A DNA stretch of 36,680 nt from Gammaproteobacteria bacterium (GCA_024276955.1 JAJRWE010000174.1:1-36680); one strand, 5' to 3'; shown: positions 23,596-32,299, counted from the stretch's first letter. A program made the numbers and translations. The notes: a model not told the origin generated them from the letters alone.

Positions 23596-24023
23596 GCGTC
23601 GTATCGAGAGCGTGCAGGAATGATCACTTCCTCGATGAGATGACACACTGAATCACCGCTCGGAATACCGTCGGGCATCGCCTCCCAGCTATCCAGTGCT
23701 ATCTCCATGCGCTGTTGCAGGGTCATCAATTCTTCGAGGTGGCGGCGATTTTCAGTGATGCGGCGGTGGATAATTTCACGTACGCGCGGACAAGGAGACT
23801 CGCCCTGCTGGGCATGACCGAGAATCTCGCGGATCTCATTCAGCGTGAACCCCAGACTCTTCGCCCGCCGCACGAAAAGCAGCCGATGAACATCGGCCGA
23901 TTCAAACAGCTTGTAGCCGTTATCGGGGTTTCGCCGCGGCCGCAAAAGACCAATCTGTACATAATGACGCACCGTATCAGGTGTCACGCTGGCACGCGTG
24001 GCCAGCTCGGAAACCGTAAACAT
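23592..24023 (-). CDS. MerR-family heavy-metal-responsive regulator
   Basis: The 143-residue regulator has the winged-helix DNA-binding front end (TVSELATRASVTPDTVRHYV, then IGLLRPRRNPDNGYKLF), the FVRRAKSLGFTLNEIREIL helix and a long dimerisation coiled coil (about 80-110). The metal site is odd. Aligned by eye with CueR, the position of Ser77 is Cys78 (ESPCPRV), as in the divalent-metal sensor ZntR. The CueR Cys112 position is not Cys, and Cys127 (SVCHLIE) matches CueR Cys120. So the sensed ion cannot be named with confidence, although the neighbours are copper genes. It sits between a DUF2231 gene (eight-base gap) and copA, whose promoter overlaps its stop codon. Confidence 0.9.
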   Translation of the reverse strand: MFTVSELATRASVTPDTVRHYVQIGLLRPRRNPDNGYKLFESADVHRLLFVRRAKSLGFTLNEIREILGHAQQGESPCPRVREIIHRRITENRRHLEELMTLQQRMEIALDSWEAMPDGIPSGDSVCHLIEEVIIPARSRYDA

Positions 24024-24031
24024 AAAACCTC

Positions 24032-24715
24032 CTAGTGGGCGTGATCACCCGTATTACTGTGGGCCGTTGAGCCCTCTTCAAGACCTTCATCCATGCCACT
24101 GAAATCCATCATCGAATCATCCATTTCACGATCTCCAGCATCGTGGGCATGCTCATGCCCGTCATCCGTCCCAGGGTCATGAGCATGTCCATTCTCGCCC
24201 GCTGGTGTCGCTCCATCACCATGCCCATGGGCTTGGCTATCTCCACCAGGATGCTGATGCGAGTCCACATTGGGCAGTGACATCACGCCCAACCCATAGC
24301 GGTACACGACTTCGCCGCCATGCCATGCGGTGGACAGCAGCAGCAATCCGCCGACCAGCATCAGGGCGACAAATCCCTTGCCCAGCGACTTCCCGGAACG
24401 TACGCTGCTGGCGGCCCAGACCGCCAACAGCGGGAACAGAATGATGACGGTAATGGCCCAGTTACGATGTTCGGTCATGGCCTCGTGCGAGGGTGTATCG
24501 TGGGCCACTGTGTTATAGGCATCCAGGCCGGCAAGCCCAGTCAGCAAGGTAATGCCGGCGCCAAACCAGAGTGACCAACGCGCGACGATAAGCCATTGCT
24601 CACGCAAGGAGCCGCTGATGAAATTGACCACAAGAAACAGGATCACCGACAGCGACAATAGGGCAACCGTAAAGTGTACGAATATAGGGTGCCAGTTGGG
24701 TATGATTTCGGGCAT
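24032..24715 (-). CDS. DUF2231-type membrane protein with His/Asp-rich C-terminal tail
   Basis: The 227-residue protein opens with the DUF2231 pattern WHPIFVHFTVALLSLSVILF and has four hydrophobic helices (about residues 10-32, 44-63, 86-105 and 112-130). It then has a hydrophilic tail of about 75 residues rich in His, Asp, Glu and Met (for example HGHGDG, HAHDPGTDDGHEHAHD). The tail could bind several metal ions, probably in the periplasm. DUF2231 proteins are of unknown biochemical role. Here the gene is directly upstream of merR in the same transcript, so it is likely part of the metal response. A plausible ribosome-binding site (CAAGGAAAG) precedes the ATG. Confidence 0.85.
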   Translation of the reverse strand: MPEIIPNWHPIFVHFTVALLSLSVILFLVVNFISGSLREQWLIVARWSLWFGAGITLLTGLAGLDAYNTVAHDTPSHEAMTEHRNWAITVIILFPLLAVWAASSVRSGKSLGKGFVALMLVGGLLLLSTAWHGGEVVYRYGLGVMSLPNVDSHQHPGGDSQAHGHGDGATPAGENGHAHDPGTDDGHEHAHDAGDREMDDSMMDFSGMDEGLEEGSTAHSNTGDHAH

Positions 24716-24840
24716 TTTCTTTCCTTGATTTCCGTCTAATTAAGGTTAGATAAATCTATCGGTCTATTCATGAGCGTAGCTCCGCGCAGATCCATTGAAT
24801 AATCGGATGCATTATCAGCTGACTGTTTTTAGCAACTCAC

Positions 24841-24887
24841 CTCAGCCTGCAGCAAGGAATTACCTCGCTACAGTGCTGAGAGGTCAA
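24841..24887 (-). promoter_or_regulatory. Imperfect hairpin with a possible long-spacer promoter
   Basis: Segments 24841-24857 and 24863-24880 pair as an imperfect 17-bp stem (one bulge, two mismatches) around a five-base loop. Next to it, minus-strand TTGACC (24882-24887) and TAATTC (24857-24862) stand 19 bases apart with an ACCTC/GAGGT dyad, which would fit a MerR-type promoter for the DUF2231-merR unit. Because stem and promoter overlap, they are alternative readings; the stem lacks a T-run, so it is a poor terminator. The remaining bases to 24715 show only a short TAGAT-AA-ATCTA palindrome. Confidence 0.35.
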
Positions 24888-24894
24888 CTACAAA

Positions 24895-25434
24895 CTATGG
24901 ATAATAAACACCACCCTTGTGCTTCTTACCATCGGGGGTCTTAAACAGAATCATCAGCTGATGTTTACCGCTGTCATGCATGTCGTATCCGGCCATATAC
25001 CAACTACCCATTTTCATGGTTTTTTTGCTGTCACTTTCACCATCTGGATAGACAACCTTGCTGTTGATAACGACGCCATCAACCGGCTTGCCATCCTTTT
25101 CCACCTTGATCATGACGTGGTGGGTGCCGCCCATGGAGGGACCGTCAGCGGGTTTCATGACATGGAAGCTGACGGCATAACCATCGATCTGCTTCTTTTT
25201 CAGGAACATGCCATCCATCTTGTGACCTTCCTTTCCATGCCCGTCCATGCCGTGACCATCTTTTTCTTTATGGCCATCCATACCGTGATCATCACCATGC
25301 TTCATGCCATCGTGACCCATGCCTTTTTCACTGGACATGTGCTTGCTGTCATCACCATGACCTTCTCCGGCCTGAGAGGCAGACACTGCGCCCATAAATC
25401 CGACAACGGCTAGTGCAATCAGTGTTTTACGCAT
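24895..25434 (-). CDS. Periplasmic His/Met/Gly-rich protein, probable metal binder
   Basis: The 179-residue protein has a signal peptide (about residues 1-22, ending ASQA). A low-complexity segment follows (about 23-75) built on GHGMDGHKEKDGHGMDGHGK-like repeats rich in His, Met and Asp. The rest is a folded domain of about 100 residues (IDGYAVSFHVMKP, GGTHHVMIKVEKDGKPV, SWYMAGYDMHDSGKHQLMI). The domain looks like a small beta-sandwich with exposed Met and His residues. I do not recognise a named family, although the His/Met content and position just downstream of cusA suggest copper or silver binding in the periplasm. An 87-base gap separates it from cusA, with AACAGGAGATAGAG as ribosome-binding site. 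Confidence 0.8.
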   Translation of the reverse strand: MRKTLIALAVVGFMGAVSASQAGEGHGDDSKHMSSEKGMGHDGMKHGDDHGMDGHKEKDGHGMDGHGKEGHKMDGMFLKKKQIDGYAVSFHVMKPADGPSMGGTHHVMIKVEKDGKPVDGVVINSKVVYPDGESDSKKTMKMGSWYMAGYDMHDSGKHQLMILFKTPDGKKHKGGVYYP

Positions 25435-25521
25435 TACTCTATCTCCTGTTAATAGTTACTTTTAGTTACAGCTTTCAGCTTTTACAAATAGGATTTCGCT
25501 CAAAAGGACAAAATCTGTGAC

Positions 25522-28500
25522 TTACGCTTTATCCGCATCAAGTGCCTGCAGACGTTTCCGGCGCCCTCTTTCCTGCCATTGCATCACCATGCCGTAGATC
25601 AGTGGCAACACCAGCAGACTGAGCAGCGTCACCGTCACCATGCCACCTACCATGGGTGCGGCAATGCGTTGCATTACACCTGAACCGGTACCCGTACCCC
25701 ACATAATGGGTAGCAGGCCGGCAATAATCGCGGTGGCGGTCATGGCGATGGGGCGTACGCGCTCCGAAGTTCCCCGATGAACGGCGGTCATGATCTGCTC
25801 CGCCGTCAGTACACCACCGAACTCCCGGCGCCGGCGGGCCACTTCGTGGTCGATAAAGGTCAGCACCAATACGCCGATCTCCGCCGCCACGCCGGCCAGG
25901 GCAATAAAGCCCACCGAAACCGCAACGGACATATTGAACCCCAGTAAATACACCAGCCAGAAGCCGCCGATCAGCCCGAAGGGTATGGACAACATGACCA
26001 CCAATGGTTCAGTGATGTTGCGGAAATTAAAATACAGCAGCAGGAAGATTATCAGCAGGGTGATCGGCACCACAATGCGCAGACGCTCCTCGGCACGCTC
26101 CATGTATTCAAACTGTCCCGACCACATCAGCGTATAGCCCGGTGGAATTATTACCTGAGACTCAACGACCTGTTTGGCCTCGGCAACATAGCCACCAATG
26201 TCCGATGTCTTGATATCGACATAGATCCAGGCATTGGGCCGTGAGTTCTCACTTTTGATGGAGGGAGGACCACGGCGCAGCTTTAACTCAGCCACCAGAC
26301 TCAGCGGAATCTGTGTGCCGGTGGGCGTAGGTATCAGTACCTCTTTTAGCTGCTCAAGGTTGTCACGTAACTCTCGTGGATAGCGAATATTGACCGGATA
26401 ACGTTCCAGTCCCTCCACCGTCTCCGTCACATTCATGCCACCAATGGCGATGGCAATAACATCCTGTACATCACCCGTCGTCAATCCATAACGTGCCGCC
26501 TCTTCGCGATTGATATCGAAATCCAGGTAGTAACCACCGGCGGCCTTGTCACCAAAGGCAGACAAGGTATCGGGCAGCTGTTTCAGGGCCTGCTCGATAT
26601 CCGTGGCTACGTCCTCCAGCACGTTAAGATCCGGCCCACTGACCTTGATACCGATGGGCGTCTTGATGCCGGTGGAGAGCATGTCGATACGCGTCTTGAT
26701 GGGCATGGTCCAGGCATTGGCCAGGCCTGGGAACTTGATCGCTGCATCCATTTCGGCCATCAACTGTTTGGTGCTCTTGCTCGGATCCGGCCATTGATCC
26801 TTCGGTTTTAGGCGTATCGTAGTCTCGATCATCGCCAGCGGCGCCGGATCGGTGGCCGTGTCGGCACGCCCCACCTTGCCAAACACATGGTGCACCTCAG
26901 GAAAGGTCTTGATAATCTTGTCCGTCTGTTGAAGGATTTCCTTGGCCTTGGTGATGGATATACCGGGATAGCTGGACGGCATATAGAGAATGTCACCCTC
27001 ATCCAGCGGCGGCATGAACTCGCTGCCGAGCTGGCTGATCGGCACCCAGGTAACGGCAAGTAGCGCCGCCGCGAAAATCACCGTTGGCCAACGCCAGTTG
27101 ATGGCCAGTTGCAGTGTGGGCGAATGCAACCAGTGCAATGCACGGTTCACCGGATTTTTCGCCTCGGGCATGATATGGCCACGGATAAAGTAGCCCATCA
27201 GCACGGGTACCAGGGTAATAGCCAGTATTGCAGCAGCGGCCATGGCATAGGTCTTGGTAAAGGCCAATGGTGCGAACAATCGCCCTTCCTGCGCCTGCAG
27301 GGTAAAAACCGGCAGGAACGACACCGTGATAATCAACAGGGAGAAAAACAGCGCCGGCCCTACCTCGCGCGAGGCCTCGGCTATCGCCTCCCAGCGTTCG
27401 TCGTTATCCAACTTGCTGCCCTTGCGATCAACGGCATGTTCCAGATGTTTGTGGGCGTTTTCTATCATCACGATGGCACCGTCCACCATGGCACCAATGG
27501 CGATGGCGATACCGCCCAGAGACATAATATTGGCGTCGATACCCTGCCAACGCATAACGATAAATGCGAGCAGGATGCCAATCGGCAGGGTGATAATAGC
27601 CACCAGCGCGGAACGGGCATGAAGCAGGAAAACGATGGCGATGAGGGCCACCACGATGGATTCCTCAACCAGCTTCTCTATCAGATTGTCTACAGCGCGC
27701 TCAATAAGATCTCCGCGGTCATACACCGGCACAATTTCCACCCCCTCCGGCAGCCCCTTGGCCAGCTCGGCGAGTTTTTCACGTACCCCTTCAATGGTGG
27801 TAAGGGCGTTTTCACCGAAGCGCATGATGACCACGCCGCCAGCCACCTCACCTTCACCATTGAGTTCCACCAGGCCACGGCGCAGCTCCGGCCCCAGGTG
27901 TATGTGGGCGACATCTTCCAGGCGCACCGGCGTACCGTCTGCGCCCACGGTCAGCGGAATGGATTTGAGGTCTTCGATGCCACGCAGATAGCCCTTGGCC
28001 CTGACCATGTATTCGGTCTCGGCCATTTCCACCAGCTTGCCACCCACGTCATTGTTGGAGCGCTGAATCGCCCGCTTCACCTTTGACAGGGGAATGTTAT
28101 AGGCCAGTAGTGCCTGCGGATCGACTTCAACCTGGTACTGTTTGACAAAACCACCGACCGAGGCCACCTCGGACACACCTTCCACCGTTTGCAGGGGATA
28201 GCGCAAATACCAGTCTTGCAGCGAACGCAGTTGCGACAGGTCGTGATTGCCTGTGCGATCAACCAAGGCATATTCATAGATCCAGCCAACGCCCGTGGCA
28301 TCCGGCCCCAAGGCCGGCGAGACGCCGGACGGCAGACGGCCGCTAACATAATTTAGATACTCAAGCACACGAGACCGCGCCCAGTACATATCGGTGCCAT
28401 CGTCGAAGATGACATAGACGAAGGACAAGCCGAAAAAGGAGTAACCGCGTACCACCTTGGCATTGGGCACGGCCAGCATGGCCGTGGTTAATGGATAGGT

Positions 28501-28695
28501 CACTTGATCTTCCACCACCTGCGGTGACTGACCAGGGAACTCGGTGAAGATGATGACCTGTACATCGGAAAGATCCGGAATGGCATCCAGCGCCGTAGTT
28601 TTCACCGCCCAAATGCCTGTAGCCACCAAAATTGCCGTGGCAATCAGGACCAGGAACTTGTCGCGCAGGGAAGCGTTGATGATTTTCTCTATCAT
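25522..28695 (-). CDS. cusA: CusA-type RND Cu(I)/Ag(I) efflux pump
   Basis: The 1057-residue inner-membrane pump has the RND layout of twelve helices and two large periplasmic loops. Heavy-metal RND landmarks are DAIPDLSDVQVIIFTEFPGQ near the N-terminus, GVGWIYEYAL, and IAIGAMVDGAIVMIENAHKH in helix 4 with the proton-relay Asp. The three Met residues that bind Cu(I)/Ag(I) in E. coli CusA (573, 623, 672) are all conserved in context: DILYMPSS, APLAMIETT and RIDMLSTGIKTPIGIKVSG. This argues for monovalent rather than zinc/cobalt export. The start lies nine bases after cusB's stop. Length equals the family norm and no damage is seen. Confidence 0.95.
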   Translation of the reverse strand: MIEKIINASLRDKFLVLIATAILVATGIWAVKTTALDAIPDLSDVQVIIFTEFPGQSPQVVEDQVTYPLTTAMLAVPNAKVVRGYSFFGLSFVYVIFDDGTDMYWARSRVLEYLNYVSGRLPSGVSPALGPDATGVGWIYEYALVDRTGNHDLSQLRSLQDWYLRYPLQTVEGVSEVASVGGFVKQYQVEVDPQALLAYNIPLSKVKRAIQRSNNDVGGKLVEMAETEYMVRAKGYLRGIEDLKSIPLTVGADGTPVRLEDVAHIHLGPELRRGLVELNGEGEVAGGVVIMRFGENALTTIEGVREKLAELAKGLPEGVEIVPVYDRGDLIERAVDNLIEKLVEESIVVALIAIVFLLHARSALVAIITLPIGILLAFIVMRWQGIDANIMSLGGIAIAIGAMVDGAIVMIENAHKHLEHAVDRKGSKLDNDERWEAIAEASREVGPALFFSLLIITVSFLPVFTLQAQEGRLFAPLAFTKTYAMAAAAILAITLVPVLMGYFIRGHIMPEAKNPVNRALHWLHSPTLQLAINWRWPTVIFAAALLAVTWVPISQLGSEFMPPLDEGDILYMPSSYPGISITKAKEILQQTDKIIKTFPEVHHVFGKVGRADTATDPAPLAMIETTIRLKPKDQWPDPSKSTKQLMAEMDAAIKFPGLANAWTMPIKTRIDMLSTGIKTPIGIKVSGPDLNVLEDVATDIEQALKQLPDTLSAFGDKAAGGYYLDFDINREEAARYGLTTGDVQDVIAIAIGGMNVTETVEGLERYPVNIRYPRELRDNLEQLKEVLIPTPTGTQIPLSLVAELKLRRGPPSIKSENSRPNAWIYVDIKTSDIGGYVAEAKQVVESQVIIPPGYTLMWSGQFEYMERAEERLRIVVPITLLIIFLLLYFNFRNITEPLVVMLSIPFGLIGGFWLVYLLGFNMSVAVSVGFIALAGVAAEIGVLVLTFIDHEVARRRREFGGVLTAEQIMTAVHRGTSERVRPIAMTATAIIAGLLPIMWGTGTGSGVMQRIAAPMVGGMVTVTLLSLLVLPLIYGMVMQWQERGRRKRLQALDADKA

Positions 28696-28704
28696 GATGT
28701 TCCC

Positions 28705-30213
28705 CTAGTGACCTTCGTCCATATTCATGTCATCCATGGACATATCATCCATACTTTCGTCATCTAACGACATATCGCTCATATCCATTTCGGCATCACT
28801 GGCACTGTTTGTAACCTCCGCATCCACAGCAAGCGCCTCAAGCATTTTTGCTGTGGCCTCGCGCAGCTTGGATTCGGAATCAATGAGGAATTGCGCCGAG
28901 GTCACCACCTCTTCACCCGGTGCCAAACCTTCAATAATCTGCACCTTGCCACCAGAGGACAGACCCAACGTCACCGGCCGTGGCTCAAACTTGCCCGGTT
29001 CGCGCACGACAAATAGCAGTTCACGCTCACCCGATCGCACCACAGCTTCACTCGGCACCACCACGGCATCGACCACTCGCCCGGAGCGCAGGGTGATGTT
29101 GGCGAACATCTCCGGCTTTAACAGCAAATCGGGATTTTCAAATTCCAGGCGCACGCGGGCGGTGCGCGTCTTGCGCTCCATATAGGGATAGATGTAGACC
29201 ACCTTGCCATAGAAGGTACGGCCGGGTGCAGCGCGCACACGCATCTCGGCATCGTCTCCCTGCTTGACCCAGGGCAAGTCTTCCTCGTAGACATCCACGT
29301 AGACCCACACCCGCGACAAATCAGCCAGCATGTAGAGCTCGGTCTTTGGCGTGACATACTGCCCCTCACGTACGCCTACCTGCATCACCGTGCCATCGAA
29401 AGGCGAGTGGATGTGGATGCGCTTCATGAGCTTGCGGGTCGCCTCCAGTTCGTGAATCTGATGCTCGGGCACATCCAGTAGATACAACCGTTGCCGCGAC
29501 GAATCCGCCAGTTCCTGCGCACCACGGCGGATTTCCTCGTAGGGACTGTCCTTCAAAACTTGCAGGTTATTCAGGGCCCGCAAGTATTCTTCCTGACTGG
29601 ACACCAGTTGCGGTGAGTAGATGCTGAGCAGAATGTCATTCTTTTTCACCACGGAACCGGTGGTGGAAACACGCAGCACCTCGATCCAACCCTCGGTCTT
29701 CGGATGCAGACGTGCCAGCCGTTCTTCATTGAAGTCCACCCGTCCCACGGCGCGCACCGCATGGCTCAGGCTGCGCCGCTCGGCACGTGCGGTACGCACG
29801 CCGATGTTCTGCACCGTCACCGGATCGATACTGACCGTGCCCACCGGCTCATCGCCACTGGCACCACCGTCGGCATACACGGGGATGTAATCCATGCCCA
29901 TTTCATCCTGGGCCGGCACCGGTGAGGTAATAGCGGGATTCATGGGATTGCGATAGAACAACACCTTTTTCTCTTTCGGCTTATCGTTGTCCGCGTACAC
30001 CGGGATGTAATCCATGCCCATTTCATCCTGAGCTGGCGCCGGCGACGTGATGGCTGGATTCATGGGATTGCGATAGAACAGCGGTTTCCGCTCACCCGCC
30101 GGGACGCTGCCTGTCGCGGTTGTGGATGCGGGCTGGTTCAGGGCCAGCCAGTAGCCACCGCCACCGGCAAGGATGGCAACCAGCACGAGGGAAACGAGCG
30201 TCTGCTTATTCAT
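28705..30213 (-). CDS. cusB: CusB-type periplasmic adaptor with tandem HMBD domains and Met/Asp tail
   Basis: The 502-residue membrane-fusion protein has an N-terminal anchor (about residues 6-24). Two nearly identical heavy-metal-binding domains follow, each reading YRNPMNPAITSP then DEMGMDYIPVYAD (about 47-75 and 87-115). After them come the barrel-sandwich and hairpin domains (PKTEGWIEVLRVSTTGSVV, then the helical region) and the beta-barrel (VWVYVDVYEEDLPWVKQGD). It ends with an acidic Met-rich tail (SMDDMSMDDMNMDEGH) that could collect metal. The start at 30213 is chosen because AGAGG stands just upstream; longer starts lie inside the outer-membrane gene, which it overlaps by eight bases. 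It links CusA to CusC and delivers metal. Confidence 0.93.
   Translation of the reverse strand: MNKQTLVSLVLVAILAGGGGYWLALNQPASTTATGSVPAGERKPLFYRNPMNPAITSPAPAQDEMGMDYIPVYADNDKPKEKKVLFYRNPMNPAITSPVPAQDEMGMDYIPVYADGGASGDEPVGTVSIDPVTVQNIGVRTARAERRSLSHAVRAVGRVDFNEERLARLHPKTEGWIEVLRVSTTGSVVKKNDILLSIYSPQLVSSQEEYLRALNNLQVLKDSPYEEIRRGAQELADSSRQRLYLLDVPEHQIHELEATRKLMKRIHIHSPFDGTVMQVGVREGQYVTPKTELYMLADLSRVWVYVDVYEEDLPWVKQGDDAEMRVRAAPGRTFYGKVVYIYPYMERKTRTARVRLEFENPDLLLKPEMFANITLRSGRVVDAVVVPSEAVVRSGERELLFVVREPGKFEPRPVTLGLSSGGKVQIIEGLAPGEEVVTSAQFLIDSESKLREATAKMLEALAVDAEVTNSASDAEMDMSDMSLDDESMDDMSMDDMNMDEGH
29876..30080 (-). repeat. Direct repeat encoding the duplicated HMBD of cusB
   Basis: The 85-base units 29876-29960 and 29996-30080 are in direct orientation, offset by 120 bases (exactly 40 codons), and differ at nine positions. 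Ends are sharply conserved (ATGGGATTGCGATAGAACA). The in-frame offset duplicates one metal-binding domain. High DNA identity, including silent sites, indicates a fairly young duplication or continuing gene conversion. Confidence 0.9.
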
Positions 30214-31606
30214 GGGATGCCTCTTCATGAGATATATCGGATTCAGTTCGGGAAGTTGGGGATGCGGCAGTGCTATCGTCAGATAGCTTGCCCACAGCGG
30301 CCTGTAAGGCAGCCTGCGCCTGATTGGCGCGTGAAACGGCATACCAGTAACGCGTCTCGTAATTGAACAGCGTCACCTGTGAGCGCACCAGGTTGAGAAA
30401 GTCCACCTTGTCCACCTGATAGGCGGCCAGCATGGAGGCCACGGTCTGCCGGGCCTGGGGCAGGATACCCAATTCAAGCAGGCCGGCCTGCTCACGAGCG
30501 GCCCGGTAATCGGCCAGGGCACGAGACACCTCGCGGCTGACGCGCAGGCGCGCCTCATCGAGGCTATAGCGCTGTTGCTGCAGCTGACTGCCGCGCTGGT
30601 CGATGGCGGCATCCTGTCGCCGGCTGGTAAAGATGGGCATGTTCATGCTGAACATGACGGAAAGGAAATCACTGCGTGAGCTGCCATCGGGGTTCTCACC
30701 GGAACGCAGGCCGTAACGGGCCCCCAGGCTGAAATCGGGCGACTGATCCTTGCGCGCCAAATCCAGGCGCGCACGCGCCGCCTCAATGACATTCTGCTGT
30801 GCGGCCAGCAAGGGACGTTGCTGCAAAGCCTGCGCCTGCAGCGCCTCTTCGTCGGCCGACGCAGCCAACGCTGTTGGCATATTGGCAAGCAGACGCACGG
30901 CCTGATCCGCCGGCCGCTTCAACAAGGCATTGAGCCGTGCTTCCTCGCCACGCCGTGTTCCCAGCAGGGCGATCTCCTGATCCTGCAGTTGGGACAATTC
31001 CAGCTGGGCCAGCAGGACATCCTGCTGCAGGCCCTGGCCGACGCGGTACTTCGTCTGCGCCACTTCGACCAGTTGCCGCAGCAACTGGCGGTTGCGCGAC
31101 AGGATGTCCAATGCGCGGTCGAGGTAGTAGAGATTCCACCACACACTGCGCACATCACGCTCCAGTTGCAGGCGCATCTCGCCCACTTCATCGTGAGCCG
31201 CGGCACTTTCATACTCTGCAGCACGCTCGCGCAACGCCAGCTTGCCGGGGAACGGCAGGGCCTGCACCACGCCCACCTGCAACTGGGTCATGCCTTCCTG
31301 GCTCAGACTGAATGAGTCCAGCGGCAGATTGACGGCATTTAGCAGCAAGCGAGGATCCGGCAACACCGCGGCCTGCACCGGCACCGCAGCGGCCGCTTCG
31401 GCCCGCGCACGCATGGCGGCCAGACCGGGGTTGTCTCTGAGGGCCATGGCAACGGCATCGGCCAGCGGCAGAGGCGCCACGGCAGACCGCACACTGTCTG
31501 CCATCGGTGCGCTACGGCCGAGCATCAAACCGGTGTCAGCTGCGGTCGTCGTGACCGAGACCGATAACAGGCAAAGCCCGGCAATCCAGGAAAATCTAAT
31601 TGACAT
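30206..31606 (-). CDS. cusC: CusC/CzcC-type TolC-family outer-membrane efflux protein
   Basis: The 466-residue protein has a signal peptide (about residues 1-23, ending TTAAD). The outer-membrane efflux pattern follows: the N-terminal helix pair LADAVAMALRDNPGLAAMRA, then VLPDPRLLLNAVNLPLDSFS, a long coiled-coil region, and a second repeat (RLDLARKDQSPDFSLGARYG, then SFLSVMFSMNMPIFTSRRQD as read across the junction of residues near 300). The last block before the C-terminus is YQVDKVDFLNLVRSQVTLFN, typical of metal-efflux members. It forms the outer channel for CusBA. A paralogous stump lies at 5532-5807. The start ATG follows CGGAGAGTGATAC. It is the first of the cusCBA genes. Confidence 0.93.
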   Translation of the reverse strand: MSIRFSWIAGLCLLSVSVTTTAADTGLMLGRSAPMADSVRSAVAPLPLADAVAMALRDNPGLAAMRARAEAAAAVPVQAAVLPDPRLLLNAVNLPLDSFSLSQEGMTQLQVGVVQALPFPGKLALRERAAEYESAAAHDEVGEMRLQLERDVRSVWWNLYYLDRALDILSRNRQLLRQLVEVAQTKYRVGQGLQQDVLLAQLELSQLQDQEIALLGTRRGEEARLNALLKRPADQAVRLLANMPTALAASADEEALQAQALQQRPLLAAQQNVIEAARARLDLARKDQSPDFSLGARYGLRSGENPDGSSRSDFLSVMFSMNMPIFTSRRQDAAIDQRGSQLQQQRYSLDEARLRVSREVSRALADYRAAREQAGLLELGILPQARQTVASMLAAYQVDKVDFLNLVRSQVTLFNYETRYWYAVSRANQAQAALQAAVGKLSDDSTAASPTSRTESDISHEEASHE

Positions 31607-31646
31607 GTATCACTCTCCGTTTTGCTGTCACGAACCGCGAGCATTG

Positions 31647-31677
31647 AAAAAAACGCGGCGACTTCGGCAAGGCCGAA
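31647..31677 (-). promoter_or_regulatory. Hairpin and T-run between the Cys-rich gene and cusC
   Basis: The minus-strand RNA forms a six-base-pair stem from TTCGGC-CTT-GCCGAA (31663-31677), followed nine bases on by seven T (31647-31653). The separation is larger than in a standard intrinsic terminator, so it may be a weak attenuator or of no consequence. It would act on transcripts entering cusCBA. The remaining gap shows no other structure. Confidence 0.25.
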
Positions 31678-31765
31678 ACAAATAACCAGCAAGGGAATCA
31701 AGAACTAGACGTGCAAAAACAGCACGCAGCTATCAGCAACTACCGGCAGCGGCCGGCGGTCCTGC

Positions 31766-32155
31766 TCAGAGAGTGGAAATGGGGGGGCGAATCTCGGTGA
31801 CGGGTGTCACACTGGTAACGCGCCATTGCGGCGCGGCGGTCTGTACATCAAGCAAATTTCCAACTGCCACATCAATCTGCACGGGTAATGCAGTACCGGC
31901 ATGGGGGCAGCAATCAACACCTGAATCACACTGATAGGCATCCGTGGTATCGGCACAATCACTGTTGTGCGCCTGTTCAGTATGTTCACAGACGTCATCC
32001 TGCTGGGCCAAGCCGTTATCGGCACTGGCCATCAGTACAGCCATATTGCCCATCGGCATGGCCATCACAGACGTCGTCGCACCGCCCAACAGCAGGCCGA
32101 CAACGGCCAGGGCGGCAAGCAAGCGGGCAAAAGAGCCTGTGTGCAAGGTGTACAT
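31766..32155 (-). CDS. Small secreted Met/Cys-rich protein preceding cusCBA
   Basis: The 129-residue protein has a signal peptide (about residues 1-32, ending VMA) and a Met-rich mature start (MPMGNMAVLM). A Cys/His-containing middle follows (VCEHTEQAHNSDC, DSGVDCCPHAG) and the C-terminus ends PVTEIRPPISTL. I do not recognise a family. Five or six Cys plus Met and His point to periplasmic copper or silver capture. No Shine-Dalgarno sequence precedes the ATG, and the predicted transcription start falls on it, so it may be read from a leaderless transcript. It shares general layout and the C-terminal RPPI with the small protein at 33806-34168. It is the first gene of the cus unit. Confidence 0.7.
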   Translation of the reverse strand: MYTLHTGSFARLLAALAVVGLLLGGATTSVMAMPMGNMAVLMASADNGLAQQDDVCEHTEQAHNSDCADTTDAYQCDSGVDCCPHAGTALPVQIDVAVGNLLDVQTAAPQWRVTSVTPVTEIRPPISTL

Positions 32156-32162
32156 GTGTGTA

Positions 32163-32190
32163 AGCCTAACCGATCATCCAGCCATGTCAA
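32163..32190 (-). promoter_or_regulatory. Sigma-70-type promoter of the cus unit
   Basis: TTGACA (32185-32190) and TAGGCT (32163-32168) are separated by 16 bases on the minus strand. The expected transcription start is near 32156, right at the ATG (32155). The -10 hexamer is the same as in the copA promoter, but the spacer is of normal length, so MerR-type activation is not indicated. Confidence 0.55.
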
Positions 32191-32244
32191 GAAAAGTTGT
32201 CGGGAAAACACGATCCTGCGGCAGTTCCCCGACAGCACATTAAA

Positions 32245-32272
32245 GAAGGGCAGGCTCAATGGCCCGCCCTTC
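32245..32272 (-). terminator. Hairpin terminator after the Cyc2-like gene
   Basis: GAAGGGC (32245-32251) pairs with GCCCTTC (32266-32272), extended by a further GG/CC pair with one mismatch. On the minus strand the stem is followed by a short T-containing stretch (TTTAAT). It lies 28 bases after the stop of the cytochrome-porin and separates it from the cus promoter. The T-run is weak, so termination may be partial. Confidence 0.6.
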
Positions 32273-32299
32273 TCACACGATTGTCTAACCTAACGGCTC

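Noticed and set aside
24895-25434. CopZ/CusF-type chaperone call for the His/Met-rich protein
   Set aside because: No GMTCxxC or CusF beta-barrel motif is visible; only composition and location suggest metal binding.
27109-28086. 325-codon plus-strand frame within cusA
   Set aside because: His/Gln-rich composition typical of antisense of a hydrophobic pump gene; the minus-strand frame is an intact CusA.
29876-30080. CRISPR-like direct repeats
   Set aside because: Only two units, both within the cusB reading frame and encoding a known metal-binding domain.
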